NCBI GenBank assembly: GCA_046538735.1
Contig: JBKHII010000009.1
Span: forward strand, 8,098 to 72,097
Reading direction: 5' to 3'
Length of the DNA stretch: 64,000 nt
From: SLST01 sp046538735
GTDB taxonomy: Bacteria > Spirochaetota > Spirochaetia > DSM-27196 > SLST01
Positions 7,684 through 15,205 of the stretch are shown in pieces; within the stretch, counting starts at the first letter, position 1; the number at the start of each line of letters is the position of its first letter. Below the pieces are notes generated by a model. It searched no databases. It had not been told where the DNA came from and worked only from the letters and a program-made list of their open reading frames with translations. Both the position numbers and the translations under genes were made by a program.

Positions 7684-8449
7684 GTGCCCGGAAGCGAGTG
7701 GACGGCGCCTTCTCCGCGACGATGTCCGGAATCGAGTGACGACCGGATGCAATGATCGTGGGAATCCCCGCTTCCGTGAGCCGTCTCGCTGCGATCACCT
7801 TCGAGCTCATCCCGCCGAGACCGAGCGCACCCCCTTCCCGGCTCGCCATCGCCTCGATCTCCGGAGTGACGCGCTCAACGCGTTCGATCAGCGCGACGCT
7901 CGAGTCCTTCTTGGGATCGGCGGCGTAGAGACCGTCAACGTCGGTCAGGAGCACCGCAAGATCCACTCCAACGTTCACTCCCACGAGCGCCGCGAGGATG
8001 TCGTTGTCCGAGAACCTCCGCTGGTAGTCGAACTCCTCCTTGTCGACCATGTCGTTCTCGTTGACGATCGGAACGACCCCCTTGCTCAGGTAGGCGTCCA
8101 CGATCTGCGTGATCGTGTTTCGCTCGCGATCGCTCGAGAAGTTGTGGTGCGTCAGGAGTATCTGCGCGACGGCGATACTCCATTCCCGGAAGAACTCCTT
8201 GTAGTGCGTCATGAGCCGTACCTGTCCGATGCCCGAAAGCTGCTGCAGTTCGAGAACGTCGCGCGGGCGCTCGGTGAGGCCCTGCATCTCCATGCCGGCC
8301 GCGACCGCGCCGGAACTCACGATGAGGACCCTGTGACTCCGCTCCCGGATGAGTTCGGCGATCTCCCAGATCTTCTGGGCGAGCCACGGAAGACGGATCC
8401 GCGGGCCGTCGCTGATGAGAGCGCTTCCGATCTTGATCAGTATCCTCAC
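7667..8449 (-). CDS. proB: glutamate 5-kinase
   Basis: 260 aa. It phosphorylates L-glutamate to gamma-glutamyl phosphate, the first step of proline synthesis, in the cytosol. The amino-acid-kinase fold is complete: IKIGSALI at the N-terminus, VSSGAVAAG, the substrate loop PIVNENDMV...FSDND, and LTDVDGLYAADPK. The C-terminal PUA domain of the longer E. coli enzyme (about 367 aa) is absent, giving the compact form known from several phyla. Its start overlaps the proA stop by four bases, and it is the last gene of proC-proA-proB. Confidence 0.95.
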   Translation of the reverse strand: MRILIKIGSALISDGPRIRLPWLAQKIWEIAELIRERSHRVLIVSSGAVAAGMEMQGLTERPRDVLELQQLSGIGQVRLMTHYKEFFREWSIAVAQILLTHHNFSSDRERNTITQIVDAYLSKGVVPIVNENDMVDKEEFDYQRRFSDNDILAALVGVNVGVDLAVLLTDVDGLYAADPKKDSSVALIERVERVTPEIEAMASREGGALGLGGMSSKVIAARRLTEAGIPTIIASGRHSIPDIVAEKAPSTRFRAQPVAG

Positions 8450-9720
8450 GTGAGCTCCCGATGCGTGAATCGACGCGTGCCCTCGGCGTAGTCGGCAACG
8501 ATGTGGCCGGAACCCACGACACGGTACTGCGTGGTCGTCAGGCCGTCGAGACCAACGGGGCCCCGGGCGTGCACCTTCCCGGTGGAGATTCCGACCTCGG
8601 CGCCGAGCCCGTAGCGGAATCCGTCCGCGAAGCGCGTGGAGGCATTCCAGAGCACCGAGCTCGAGTCCACTTCCCGGAGGAATCGATCCGCGACCGACCG
8701 GCTGCTCGTGACGATCGCGTCCGTATGGTGCGAACCGTAGCGATTGATGTGCTCGACCGCCTGTTCGAGCGAATCCACGATGCGGATCGAGAGGACGAGG
8801 TCGTTGTACTCGGTGCTCCAGTCGTCCTCATCCGCCGGCTTGATGTCGATGACGCGTCGCGTGCGGTCGCAGCCGCGGAGCTCCACCTCCGGCATCGACG
8901 CGGCGATCGCCGGGAGCATCGCGGCGGCGTCGGCGTGGACCAGGAGCGTCTCGATCGCGTTGCAGACCGCGGGATACTGCGTCTTCGCGTCCTTCGCGAT
9001 CGCGACCGCGGTCGGCTCGTCGGCATCGCCGTGAACGTAGAGGTGGCAGATGCCGTCAGCGTGCCCGAGCACCGGGATACGCGTGTTCTGCTGAATGGAG
9101 CGAACGAGCTGGTTCGAGCCGCGCGGAATCATGAGATCGATCTGGTCGTCCAGTTCAAGCACGGCGCGGATGTCTTCGCGAGTCTCCACGAGCTGGAGCG
9201 CGCCGGTGAGATCGGGCGAAACCTGGTCGATCGCGCGAACGAAGAGCGCGTGCAAGGCACGGTTCGTCTCGGTCGCCTCGCGGCCCCCCTTGAGGATCGC
9301 GGCGTTGCCGCTCTTCACCGCGAGTGAAGCGATCTGGACGAGCGCGTCCGGCCGGGACTCGAAAATCACCCCGACCACGCCGATCGGCACGCGAACCTTG
9401 GTGAGAATCAACCCTTCGTCCAACTCGCGTCTGACCTCTTCGCGCCCGATCGGGTCGGGCAGATCGACGACGCTTTGCAGGCTCTGGGCCATCACCCCCA
9501 GCTTGCTCTCCGAGAGCACGAGCCGCTTGTAGAGCGGACCGGCGAGATTCGACTCTCGGGCGGCCGCGGCGTCTCTCTCATTCGCCTCGAGGATGGAGCG
9601 TTGCTCGCCTCCGAGCAGATCGGCCATCGCGAGCAAAATCGCGTTTCGGGTCTGCTCGGGGACCACCGCAAGCCGGTACGCGGCGCGGCGCGCCGAGGAA
9701 ACCTGATCGGAAACCGTCAT
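8446..9720 (-). CDS. proA: gamma-glutamyl phosphate reductase
   Basis: 424 aa, normal length. It reduces gamma-glutamyl phosphate to glutamate semialdehyde with NADPH, the second step of proline synthesis. It has the aldehyde-dehydrogenase-like fold with the family motifs VGVIFESRPD, LKGGREA and IPRGSNQLV. The catalytic cysteine lies in the QYPAVCNAIETLLVH segment, and the C-terminal GLTTTQYRVVGSGH signature is intact. Four-base overlaps with proC upstream and proB downstream indicate a tightly coupled operon. Acting next to ProB makes sense because the acyl-phosphate intermediate is labile. Confidence 0.96.
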   Translation of the reverse strand: MTVSDQVSSARRAAYRLAVVPEQTRNAILLAMADLLGGEQRSILEANERDAAAARESNLAGPLYKRLVLSESKLGVMAQSLQSVVDLPDPIGREEVRRELDEGLILTKVRVPIGVVGVIFESRPDALVQIASLAVKSGNAAILKGGREATETNRALHALFVRAIDQVSPDLTGALQLVETREDIRAVLELDDQIDLMIPRGSNQLVRSIQQNTRIPVLGHADGICHLYVHGDADEPTAVAIAKDAKTQYPAVCNAIETLLVHADAAAMLPAIAASMPEVELRGCDRTRRVIDIKPADEDDWSTEYNDLVLSIRIVDSLEQAVEHINRYGSHHTDAIVTSSRSVADRFLREVDSSSVLWNASTRFADGFRYGLGAEVGISTGKVHARGPVGLDGLTTTQYRVVGSGHIVADYAEGTRRFTHRELT

Positions 9721-10502
9721 GATCCGAGCTCCTTGCTGCGCTCCGTCGCCGCGGCGACGGTCCGTTTGATGACATCGCGATAGTCGGACGACTCGAGCAC
9801 GCGTCGGCCCGCAACCGTCGTACCTCCGGGGGAGCTCACCATCGAGACGAGCTCGTCCGGTTCGAGACGCTTGCGCTCGAGGAGATGGACGGTCCCGGAA
9901 AAGGTCGCGAGCGCGAGTCGATACGCGACGGCGCGCGTGAGCCCCTCGGCTTCGCCGGCGTCCGTGAACGCCTCGACCAACCGCGCGACGAACGCCGGAC
10001 CGGATCCGGAGAGTCCGGTCACCGCGTCCAGGAGGTGCTCGGGCAGCTCAACGGCGACGCCGGCGCTCGAGAGGAGCCGCTCGACCGTCTCGAGGTCCTT
10101 GGGGGTCGTCTTGCCGCCGCCGGCGTAGCCGGCCGCCATCTCGCCCACGAGACACGGCGTGTTCGGCATCACCCGCACCACGCGAGCGCGCGGCATCGCA
10201 TCCTCGAGCGTTGCGATGCGCACGCCGGCCGCGACCGAAACCACGAGCCCGTCTGTATCCGCGAGATCCGGGAGGATCTCGGCCATGATCTGTGGCTTGA
10301 CGGCGAGAAACATCACGTCGGACGTTGCCGCGACGCGAGCATTATCGTCGGCCGGAAGGAAGTGCGAGAGCGCCGAGCGGAACCGTGCGAGCCGCTCGGC
10401 GCTGATATCGTACGCTGTGAACTCCGCATCAGGTTGGGACGCGGAGATTGCCGCGGCGAGCGCGGAGGCCATAGTGCCGGCCCCAACGAATCCTATACGC
10501 AT
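9717..10502 (-). CDS. proC: pyrroline-5-carboxylate reductase
   Basis: 261 aa. It catalyses the last step of proline synthesis, reducing pyrroline-5-carboxylate with NAD(P)H. An N-terminal Rossmann motif GFVGAGTMASAL is present, followed by FLAVKPQ and RVMPNTPCLVGEM. The C-terminal dimerisation domain carries GLSGSGPAFVARLVEAF and SSPGGTTVAGRRVLE. It is the first gene of the operon, so all three proline genes run from a single promoter just upstream. The short leader (about nine bases between the -10 and the ATG) has no good Shine-Dalgarno. Confidence 0.95.
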   Translation of the reverse strand: MRIGFVGAGTMASALAAAISASQPDAEFTAYDISAERLARFRSALSHFLPADDNARVAATSDVMFLAVKPQIMAEILPDLADTDGLVVSVAAGVRIATLEDAMPRARVVRVMPNTPCLVGEMAAGYAGGGKTTPKDLETVERLLSSAGVAVELPEHLLDAVTGLSGSGPAFVARLVEAFTDAGEAEGLTRAVAYRLALATFSGTVHLLERKRLEPDELVSMVSSPGGTTVAGRRVLESSDYRDVIKRTVAAATERSKELGS

Positions 10503-10511
10503 GGTGGGGGC

Positions 10512-10541
10512 ATTCTCACCACCCGCGCCTCACCGTGTCAA
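10512..10541 (-). promoter_or_regulatory. promoter of the proCAB operon
   Basis: TTGACA (10541-10536), an 18-base spacer, then GAGAAT (10517-10512) on the minus strand. The ATG at 10502 is nine bases further on, so the leader is at most a few bases long. Confidence 0.6.
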
Positions 10542-10547
10542 CCGCGA

Positions 10548-11063
10548 CTACATGGTCACGAGCACGCTCACACCGAGCAGTCCCTGCGTGTAGTCCTGGT
10601 CGAGCAGCTCACCCGCCTGGTCGAAGTCGAGCTCGAACTTGTTCAGGTAGCTCAAACCGACCGCAAGGTCGCCGAGCATCACGTCCGCCGTTGCTTTCAC
10701 GTTCAGCCCGAAGCCGGTCGTCTCGCCTTCACCAACGGGAATGCGAAAGTTCGGTCCGGCGCCGAGGCCGAGTCGGAAGAATAGGATGTCAAAGGCAACG
10801 CCGCCGTCCAGGTAGAGGTCGATGTTGCCGGGCACGTCTTCCGCCCCCGGGGTGAAGAGCGCGAGCGCGCTTCCCTGGAAGAGCAGGATCTTCAGTCTGG
10901 CATCCACTCCGAACGTGAAGTCGGCGGCGGACAGCTCGTCCGCTTCCGTCTCCGAGTCGGCGAGGTACGGGAAGTTATAGAGCGCCGTACCGCCGACCTG
11001 AAGCTGCGCGAAGAGCGCGGCCGGGAGCACGAGGAGCATCGCAATGATCATCAGCTTTCTCAT
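10548..11063 (-). CDS. small outer-membrane beta-barrel-like protein
   Basis: 171 aa from the ATG at 11063, which follows CGGAGGT. A clean signal peptide (MRKLMIIAMLLVLPAALFAQ) precedes alternating amphipathic strands with glycines and aromatics (GTALYNFPYL, FTFGVDARLKILLF, FRLGLGAGPNFRIP, DLAVGLSYLNKFEL). The residues before the end (LLGVSVLVTM) resemble a last barrel strand. This pattern fits an 8-stranded outer-membrane barrel or a periplasmic beta protein; no specific family is recognised. It has its own promoter. Confidence 0.7.
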   Translation of the reverse strand: MRKLMIIAMLLVLPAALFAQLQVGGTALYNFPYLADSETEADELSAADFTFGVDARLKILLFQGSALALFTPGAEDVPGNIDLYLDGGVAFDILFFRLGLGAGPNFRIPVGEGETTGFGLNVKATADVMLGDLAVGLSYLNKFELDFDQAGELLDQDYTQGLLGVSVLVTM

Positions 11064-11096
11064 GGTAACCTCCGAGAAAAGGGTGTCGTGCTCTAG

Positions 11097-11126
11097 AACA
11101 TACCACCCGACCCGAAGCGTCACCAA
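11097..11126 (-). promoter_or_regulatory. promoter of the beta-barrel-like gene
   Basis: TTGGTG (11126-11121), an 18-base spacer, TATGTT (11102-11097) on the minus strand, placed in the gap after the stop of the preceding gene. The leader is about 26 bases and carries CGGAGGT. Confidence 0.5.
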
Positions 11127-11128
11127 GG

Positions 11129-12346
11129 TTAGATGATCCCGAGCTTCTTCCCTTCCTCACCCGCGATCTGGAGGATCGTATCGAGCTCGTCGTCCTCATG
11201 GATCGCCATGTAGCTCGTACGAATCAACGAACGATTCGGCGGAACCGCAGGGCTGATAACCGGATTCACGTAGACGCCCCGTTCAAAGAGGTTCTTCCAG
11301 AACATGAACGTCTTGTCGTTGTCGCCGATCACGAGCGGGACGATCGGTGTTTCTGCAGTTCCCACGTTGAACCCGAGATCGGAGAAGCCTGAGATCATCT
11401 TCTCGGCTATCTGCTGCAATCTCGCAACGCGTTCCGGTTCTTCCTCCATGATCTCGAGCGCGGCCAATGCGGCCCCGAGATTCGCGGGCGGGATGCTCGC
11501 GCTGAAGATCAACGGCCTCGCGAAGTGCTTGATGTAGTCGATCACCATCCCGTCACCCGCGACGAAACCGCCGATCGAGCCGAAGCTCTTGCTGAAGGTG
11601 CACATGATGAGATCGGCGAGATCGGGGTCGTTGTAGTGCTCGGTGACGCCCCGGCCGGTTGGTCCAACGACACCGATTGCGTGCGCTTCGTCCAAGTAGA
11701 CGGCTGCGTTGTACGCGTCCGCGAGCTTCCGAACGAGCGGAAGGTTCACGATGTCGCCTTCCATCGAGAAGACACCGTCGGTGACGATCAGCTTCGACTC
11801 CTCGAGCGGAATCCGCGACAGCACCTTCTCCAGATCCTCCATGTTGTTGTGCTTGTAGCGGTGCACGTTCACCGACTTGTTCAGCCCCGCCGTCATGAAG
11901 ATGCCGTCCATGATCGATGCGTGATTGTACTTGTCGGAAATCACGTGGTCGCCTCGGCCGATCAACGCCGAGATGGAACCGAGGTTGGTCTGGTAGCCCG
12001 TCGTGAAGCAGAGCGCCGCTTCCTTCCCGATGAAAGCCGCCAGGCGAGCCTCGAGCTCTTCGTGAAGAGCAAGAGTCCCATTCATGAATCGCGAACCGGA
12101 GCAGCTGGTCCCGTAGTGTTCCACGGCCGCAATCGCCCGCTCCTTCATCCGCGGGTCGGTCGCCAAACCAAGGTAGTTGTTGGAACCGGCCATGATCAGC
12201 TCACGACCCTCGATAATGACCTTCGTTCCGCGCGCTTCCCCTATGGGTCGGAAGAAGGGATAGAGCCCGCTCGCTCTCGCCTTCGCGGCAGCTTCCCACT
12301 CGAAGCACTTGCGAAAGACGGAGGCGGGCGCGTCGATCTTACTCAT
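11129..12346 (-). CDS. alpha-oxoamine synthase family enzyme, serine palmitoyltransferase-like
   Basis: 405 aa from the ATG at 12346, seven bases after AAGGAGGA. It is a PLP enzyme that condenses an amino acid with an acyl-CoA. Family marks include GSNNYLGLA, CSGSRFMNGTLALHEELE, the PLP aspartate in YLDEAHAIGV and the Schiff-base lysine in CTFSKSFGSIGGF. The C-terminus (INPVISPAVPP-like, then SYMAIH) matches my memory of bacterial serine palmitoyltransferases better than glycine C-acetyltransferase. Sphingolipid synthesis is therefore a possibility; KBL or BioF activity is the alternative. No ketosphinganine reductase is adjacent. Confidence 0.85.
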   Translation of the reverse strand: MSKIDAPASVFRKCFEWEAAAKARASGLYPFFRPIGEARGTKVIIEGRELIMAGSNNYLGLATDPRMKERAIAAVEHYGTSCSGSRFMNGTLALHEELEARLAAFIGKEAALCFTTGYQTNLGSISALIGRGDHVISDKYNHASIMDGIFMTAGLNKSVNVHRYKHNNMEDLEKVLSRIPLEESKLIVTDGVFSMEGDIVNLPLVRKLADAYNAAVYLDEAHAIGVVGPTGRGVTEHYNDPDLADLIMCTFSKSFGSIGGFVAGDGMVIDYIKHFARPLIFSASIPPANLGAALAALEIMEEEPERVARLQQIAEKMISGFSDLGFNVGTAETPIVPLVIGDNDKTFMFWKNLFERGVYVNPVISPAVPPNRSLIRTSYMAIHEDDELDTILQIAGEEGKKLGII

Positions 12347-12443
12347 GGGCGTCCTCCTTGGAAAATCGTCATCGTCTACATTACTTGGCAAACGATCCCT
12401 CGTGCAAGAGCGCACGCTTTGCCGCGCGGCCGAGGGAAGACGA

Positions 12444-13292
12444 TCAGAATCCGCGCTCCTGAAGGAAGGAACTCGCCTCATCGAGCACGAGTTTCGTGTT
12501 CTCGTAGGTCAGCAGCTCTCGGGTCTCCCAGTAGGGCAGCCAGCGATGAGCGCGGATTTCACTGCGCTGGGTCCTGACCCTCGGACTCCTCACGCGCGAC
12601 AGGAAGAATACGACCTCTTTCCGGCGCTCTTTCGGCGTAAGGTAGTAGAGCCGCTGGAAGAATCCGTCCCGGAACCCAACGTGCAGGCCCGTCTCCTCGG
12701 CGATCTCGCGGGCTGCCGTCTCCATCTCGGTCTCGCCGGCGACGGCGTGCCCCTTTGGAAATCCCCAGTGACCGCCGTTTTCGTGCTGAACGACAAGATA
12801 GTACGGCCGACGCATTTTCACGCGGTAGATGACGGCGCCGCATGATTTCCGCGACTTGCGCTTCCGCGCGGTGTGCAGTTCGAGCCGCACGCTTCTCGGT
12901 TGGAACCCGATCGATTCCCAGAGCGCGAGCCCCTCCTTGTCGCTCTCCGGCACATCGATGCGAATCGACGCGTAATCGCGCATCTCCTCGTTGCGCAGCA
13001 GCGAGAAGGCTTCAGAGACGTGCAGCTTCTTGCTGACGTCACGATCGAGGTAGAAGTGGCGGATGAACGCGTACTTCGGACTCAGCCGGTAGAGCGCGTA
13101 TCCGACCGTCTGCTCTTTCCATTGGAACAGCACGGCTTGATACCCGTTTCCGAGGAATCCGCGAACGCGGTTCTCCAGCTCCGCCTGACCGAGCTCGGAC
13201 GAGATCCCCTGCTCGTGGAGCAGCGCCGAGTGAAACGCTGCCAGCTCGGGCGCGTCTCGCTCATCCGCACGTCTGTAGGTGAGACCGGCCAT
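12444..13292 (-). CDS. GNAT acetyltransferase - Nudix hydrolase fusion
   Basis: 282 aa from the ATG at 13292. Residues 1-140 are a GNAT acyltransferase fold (YRRADERDAPELAAFHSALL, QTVGYALYRLSPKYAFIRHFYL, ALWESIGFQPRS). Residues 145-282 are a Nudix domain starting at CGAVIYRV, with the Nudix box GHAVAGETEMETAAREIAEE and a WGFPKG lead-in typical of Ap4A-type pyrophosphohydrolases. The first half should transfer an acetyl group and the second should cleave a nucleoside diphosphate derivative. Joint substrate logic is unknown. The start lacks a Shine-Dalgarno and has CATACT six bases upstream. Confidence 0.88.
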   Translation of the reverse strand: MAGLTYRRADERDAPELAAFHSALLHEQGISSELGQAELENRVRGFLGNGYQAVLFQWKEQTVGYALYRLSPKYAFIRHFYLDRDVSKKLHVSEAFSLLRNEEMRDYASIRIDVPESDKEGLALWESIGFQPRSVRLELHTARKRKSRKSCGAVIYRVKMRRPYYLVVQHENGGHWGFPKGHAVAGETEMETAAREIAEETGLHVGFRDGFFQRLYYLTPKERRKEVVFFLSRVRSPRVRTQRSEIRAHRWLPYWETRELLTYENTKLVLDEASSFLQERGF

Positions 13293-13298
13293 GGTCGC

Positions 13299-13328
13299 AG
13301 TATGGCCCGGAAGGCTCCGGGCCCGCAA
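13299..13328 (-). promoter_or_regulatory. promoter of the GNAT-Nudix gene (leaderless)
   Basis: TTGCGG (13328-13323), 18-base spacer, CATACT (13304-13299) on the minus strand, with the ATG at 13292 six bases later. Confidence 0.45.
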
Positions 13329-13350
13329 CGGCGCGTCGCGCTGAGCGCAC

Positions 13351-14157
13351 TCAGAGACTCCCGGGAACCAGCTCGCCTCCGCGGGCGACCCACTCGACCA
13401 TGCTGCCGTCGTAGAGACTGACCTGCGGGAATCCCGCGTATCGGGCGGCAAAGTAGAGCTGACAGGCACTATAGCCGATGCGGCAGAAGCAGATCAGGTG
13501 GTGCCGGTGCGTTACTCCTCGGGAGGCGAACTCGGACGCGAGCTCGTGACGGCTGCGCAGGAGCGGGAAATGGTCGTGGGAGTACGTTTCCGTGTAGGGG
13601 AAACTCACGCTACAGGGAAGCGTCTCTTCGAGAAACGCCGAGACGGACAGCGAATTGCACAGCACCACCCGGGGATTGCCGATGGACGTAATGACGTCCG
13701 TGAACTCGAGTCGCTTTCCCTCGGCCGGAGCCGGAACGAACGTGCCGCGCAGGAGCGGAGGGTTCTCGGTAGACACGATGCCGACGTTGGTCGTCCACGA
13801 GAGGTAGCCTCCGTCCAGAAGCTTCGGACGTGGATGTCCGGCAACGTCCAGCGCCCACCAGAGCCTCGCGGCGAGGTAACCGCCGCCGTCGTCGTAGACG
13901 CAGGCGGGAGTGTCGCTGGAAACGCCCGCGGCGCGAAAGTAGGGTGCCAGGTCTTCAACCGGTCGCAGCTGATGCGGTATCTCGTCGCCGTCGTCCAGCA
14001 CGACGGTTTGCTCGAGGTGCGAGGGCGGCAGGTTCACCGCCCCGGGAATGTGACCCTCGTCGTACGCCTCGGGTTCGCGGGCATCGAACAAACGGATTCG
14101 ATCGGTGCCTGCGAGATGACGGAGCTCCTCAACCGTGATTACCTCGTCGGAAACCAC
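13351..14157 (-). CDS. two-domain rhodanese sulfurtransferase
   Basis: 268 aa, GTG start. The N-terminal rhodanese domain (VEELRHLAGTDRIRLFDARE, GHIPGAVNLP) is inactive-type. The C-terminal domain carries the active-site loop CRIGYSA in the setting LICFCRIGYSACQLYFAARY, followed by the conserved YDGSMVEW. Such proteins move sulfane sulfur from thiosulfate or 3-mercaptopyruvate to an acceptor; the loop does not by itself decide the donor. Cytosolic, no signal peptide. It starts 17 bases after the nucleoside hydrolase stop, so the two are probably co-transcribed. TATAAA lies five bases before the start. Confidence 0.9.
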   Translation of the reverse strand: MVSDEVITVEELRHLAGTDRIRLFDAREPEAYDEGHIPGAVNLPPSHLEQTVVLDDGDEIPHQLRPVEDLAPYFRAAGVSSDTPACVYDDGGGYLAARLWWALDVAGHPRPKLLDGGYLSWTTNVGIVSTENPPLLRGTFVPAPAEGKRLEFTDVITSIGNPRVVLCNSLSVSAFLEETLPCSVSFPYTETYSHDHFPLLRSRHELASEFASRGVTHRHHLICFCRIGYSACQLYFAARYAGFPQVSLYDGSMVEWVARGGELVPGSL

Positions 14158-14174
14158 TCTTCTTTATACCGCAT

Positions 14175-15173
14175 TCACGCTCGAACGAATACCTGACGGA
14201 AATCGTGTTCATTCGCCGCGGCGGCCCATGCGGCGGCGCACTCGGACGAGAAGCGGCGCTCGCCAACGATCGCACGCGGGAGCGACACGATTCCGGGCAT
14301 CGCCGAATCGAGTCGCTCCGCATCGATTGCCGGTTCGAGCTCGTCGATGTGAAGGAATCCGGCTCGGAGGTCTTCGGTCGTGGAGCGAAGCCGAACCAGA
14401 TGCCGCGGAACTCGTTGCGGCGACACGATCGCAGCCGCGGGAACGAGGTCCCAGAGGTAGAACCCCGGTTCGCCGGTGTACCGGCTGAAATCCAGGAACC
14501 ACCGCCGAACGATTCGCCGCAGCGTGCGGGGCCCACGGTTGTGGCCGATCAACTCGCGCGCTCCGAACCTCGCCGCGAGGCAGAGCTGCGCGCTCGCGAT
14601 CGTTACGGGGCACGGCGCGTAGAGCACCCGAAACGAGGCGACCGGATCGGCGGAGAAGTTGAGCTCGCGGACCTGCCGCAGGCGAAACCGGACCGGGGCG
14701 AGGTAGCCACCCATCGCGTAGATACCGGCAAGCCTGAGGTAGAACTCGGGGTCGAGCGCTCCCGCCTCCGCGATGTTCGTGAGCGCCCCCAGGCCGAGCA
14801 CGACGAGTCGGCCGTCGTGCTCGCGGGCCGCCGCGACGAGCGCTCGGGCCGCCTCGGAGGGCGGTTCGGGGGCCTCGCGGGCGGCCGGGGCGAGCCTCGC
14901 GCCTCCCGCGGTCGGTTGGCCGCCCGCGGGAATCCGGGCGGGCTCTCGCCCCCGGCAGACCGGCACGTCAAGCCCGACCGCGTGGATCAGGCGGCGCGTC
15001 TGGCGGACGACGGCGTCAACGCTGCCGTTGCCGTACGTGGCCGAAACACCGACGATCGAGACGGACGGCTGCGCGAGAAGGTAGAGGATCGTGAGTCCAT
15101 CGTCGATCTCGCTCCTCGGAAGCCCCATCGTATTGTCGCAGTCGACGAAGACCGGCGTTGCGCTTGAGACCAT
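14175..15173 (-). CDS. inosine/uridine-preferring nucleoside hydrolase family protein
   Basis: 332 aa from the ATG at 15173 (an upstream in-frame TTG is less likely). The family cleaves the N-glycosidic bond of ribonucleosides using a calcium ion held by an N-terminal aspartate cluster. Here the cluster reads VDCDNTMGLPRSEIDDG, i.e. the usual DxD...DD with about seven extra residues in the middle. A central LGLGALTNIAEA and an MGGYL segment match the family. The insertion places it in a distinct subgroup whose substrate may not be a simple nucleoside. It diverges from the glycerol-1-phosphate dehydrogenase gene. Confidence 0.85.
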   Translation of the reverse strand: MVSSATPVFVDCDNTMGLPRSEIDDGLTILYLLAQPSVSIVGVSATYGNGSVDAVVRQTRRLIHAVGLDVPVCRGREPARIPAGGQPTAGGARLAPAAREAPEPPSEAARALVAAAREHDGRLVVLGLGALTNIAEAGALDPEFYLRLAGIYAMGGYLAPVRFRLRQVRELNFSADPVASFRVLYAPCPVTIASAQLCLAARFGARELIGHNRGPRTLRRIVRRWFLDFSRYTGEPGFYLWDLVPAAAIVSPQRVPRHLVRLRSTTEDLRAGFLHIDELEPAIDAERLDSAMPGIVSLPRAIVGERRFSSECAAAWAAAANEHDFRQVFVRA

Positions 15174-15192
15174 CGTTGGGACCAACTATACT
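15164..15192 (+). promoter_or_regulatory. promoter of the glycerol-1-phosphate dehydrogenase gene
   Basis: TTGAGA at 15164-15169, 17-base spacer, TATACT at 15187-15192. The start codon is at 15206. The -35 and part of the spacer lie inside the divergent nucleoside hydrolase gene. The -10 octamer ACTATACT also reads as TATAGT on the minus strand (15190-15185), a candidate -10 for the divergent gene. Confidence 0.65.
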
Positions 15193-15205
15193 CGATGGAA
15201 TCGGT

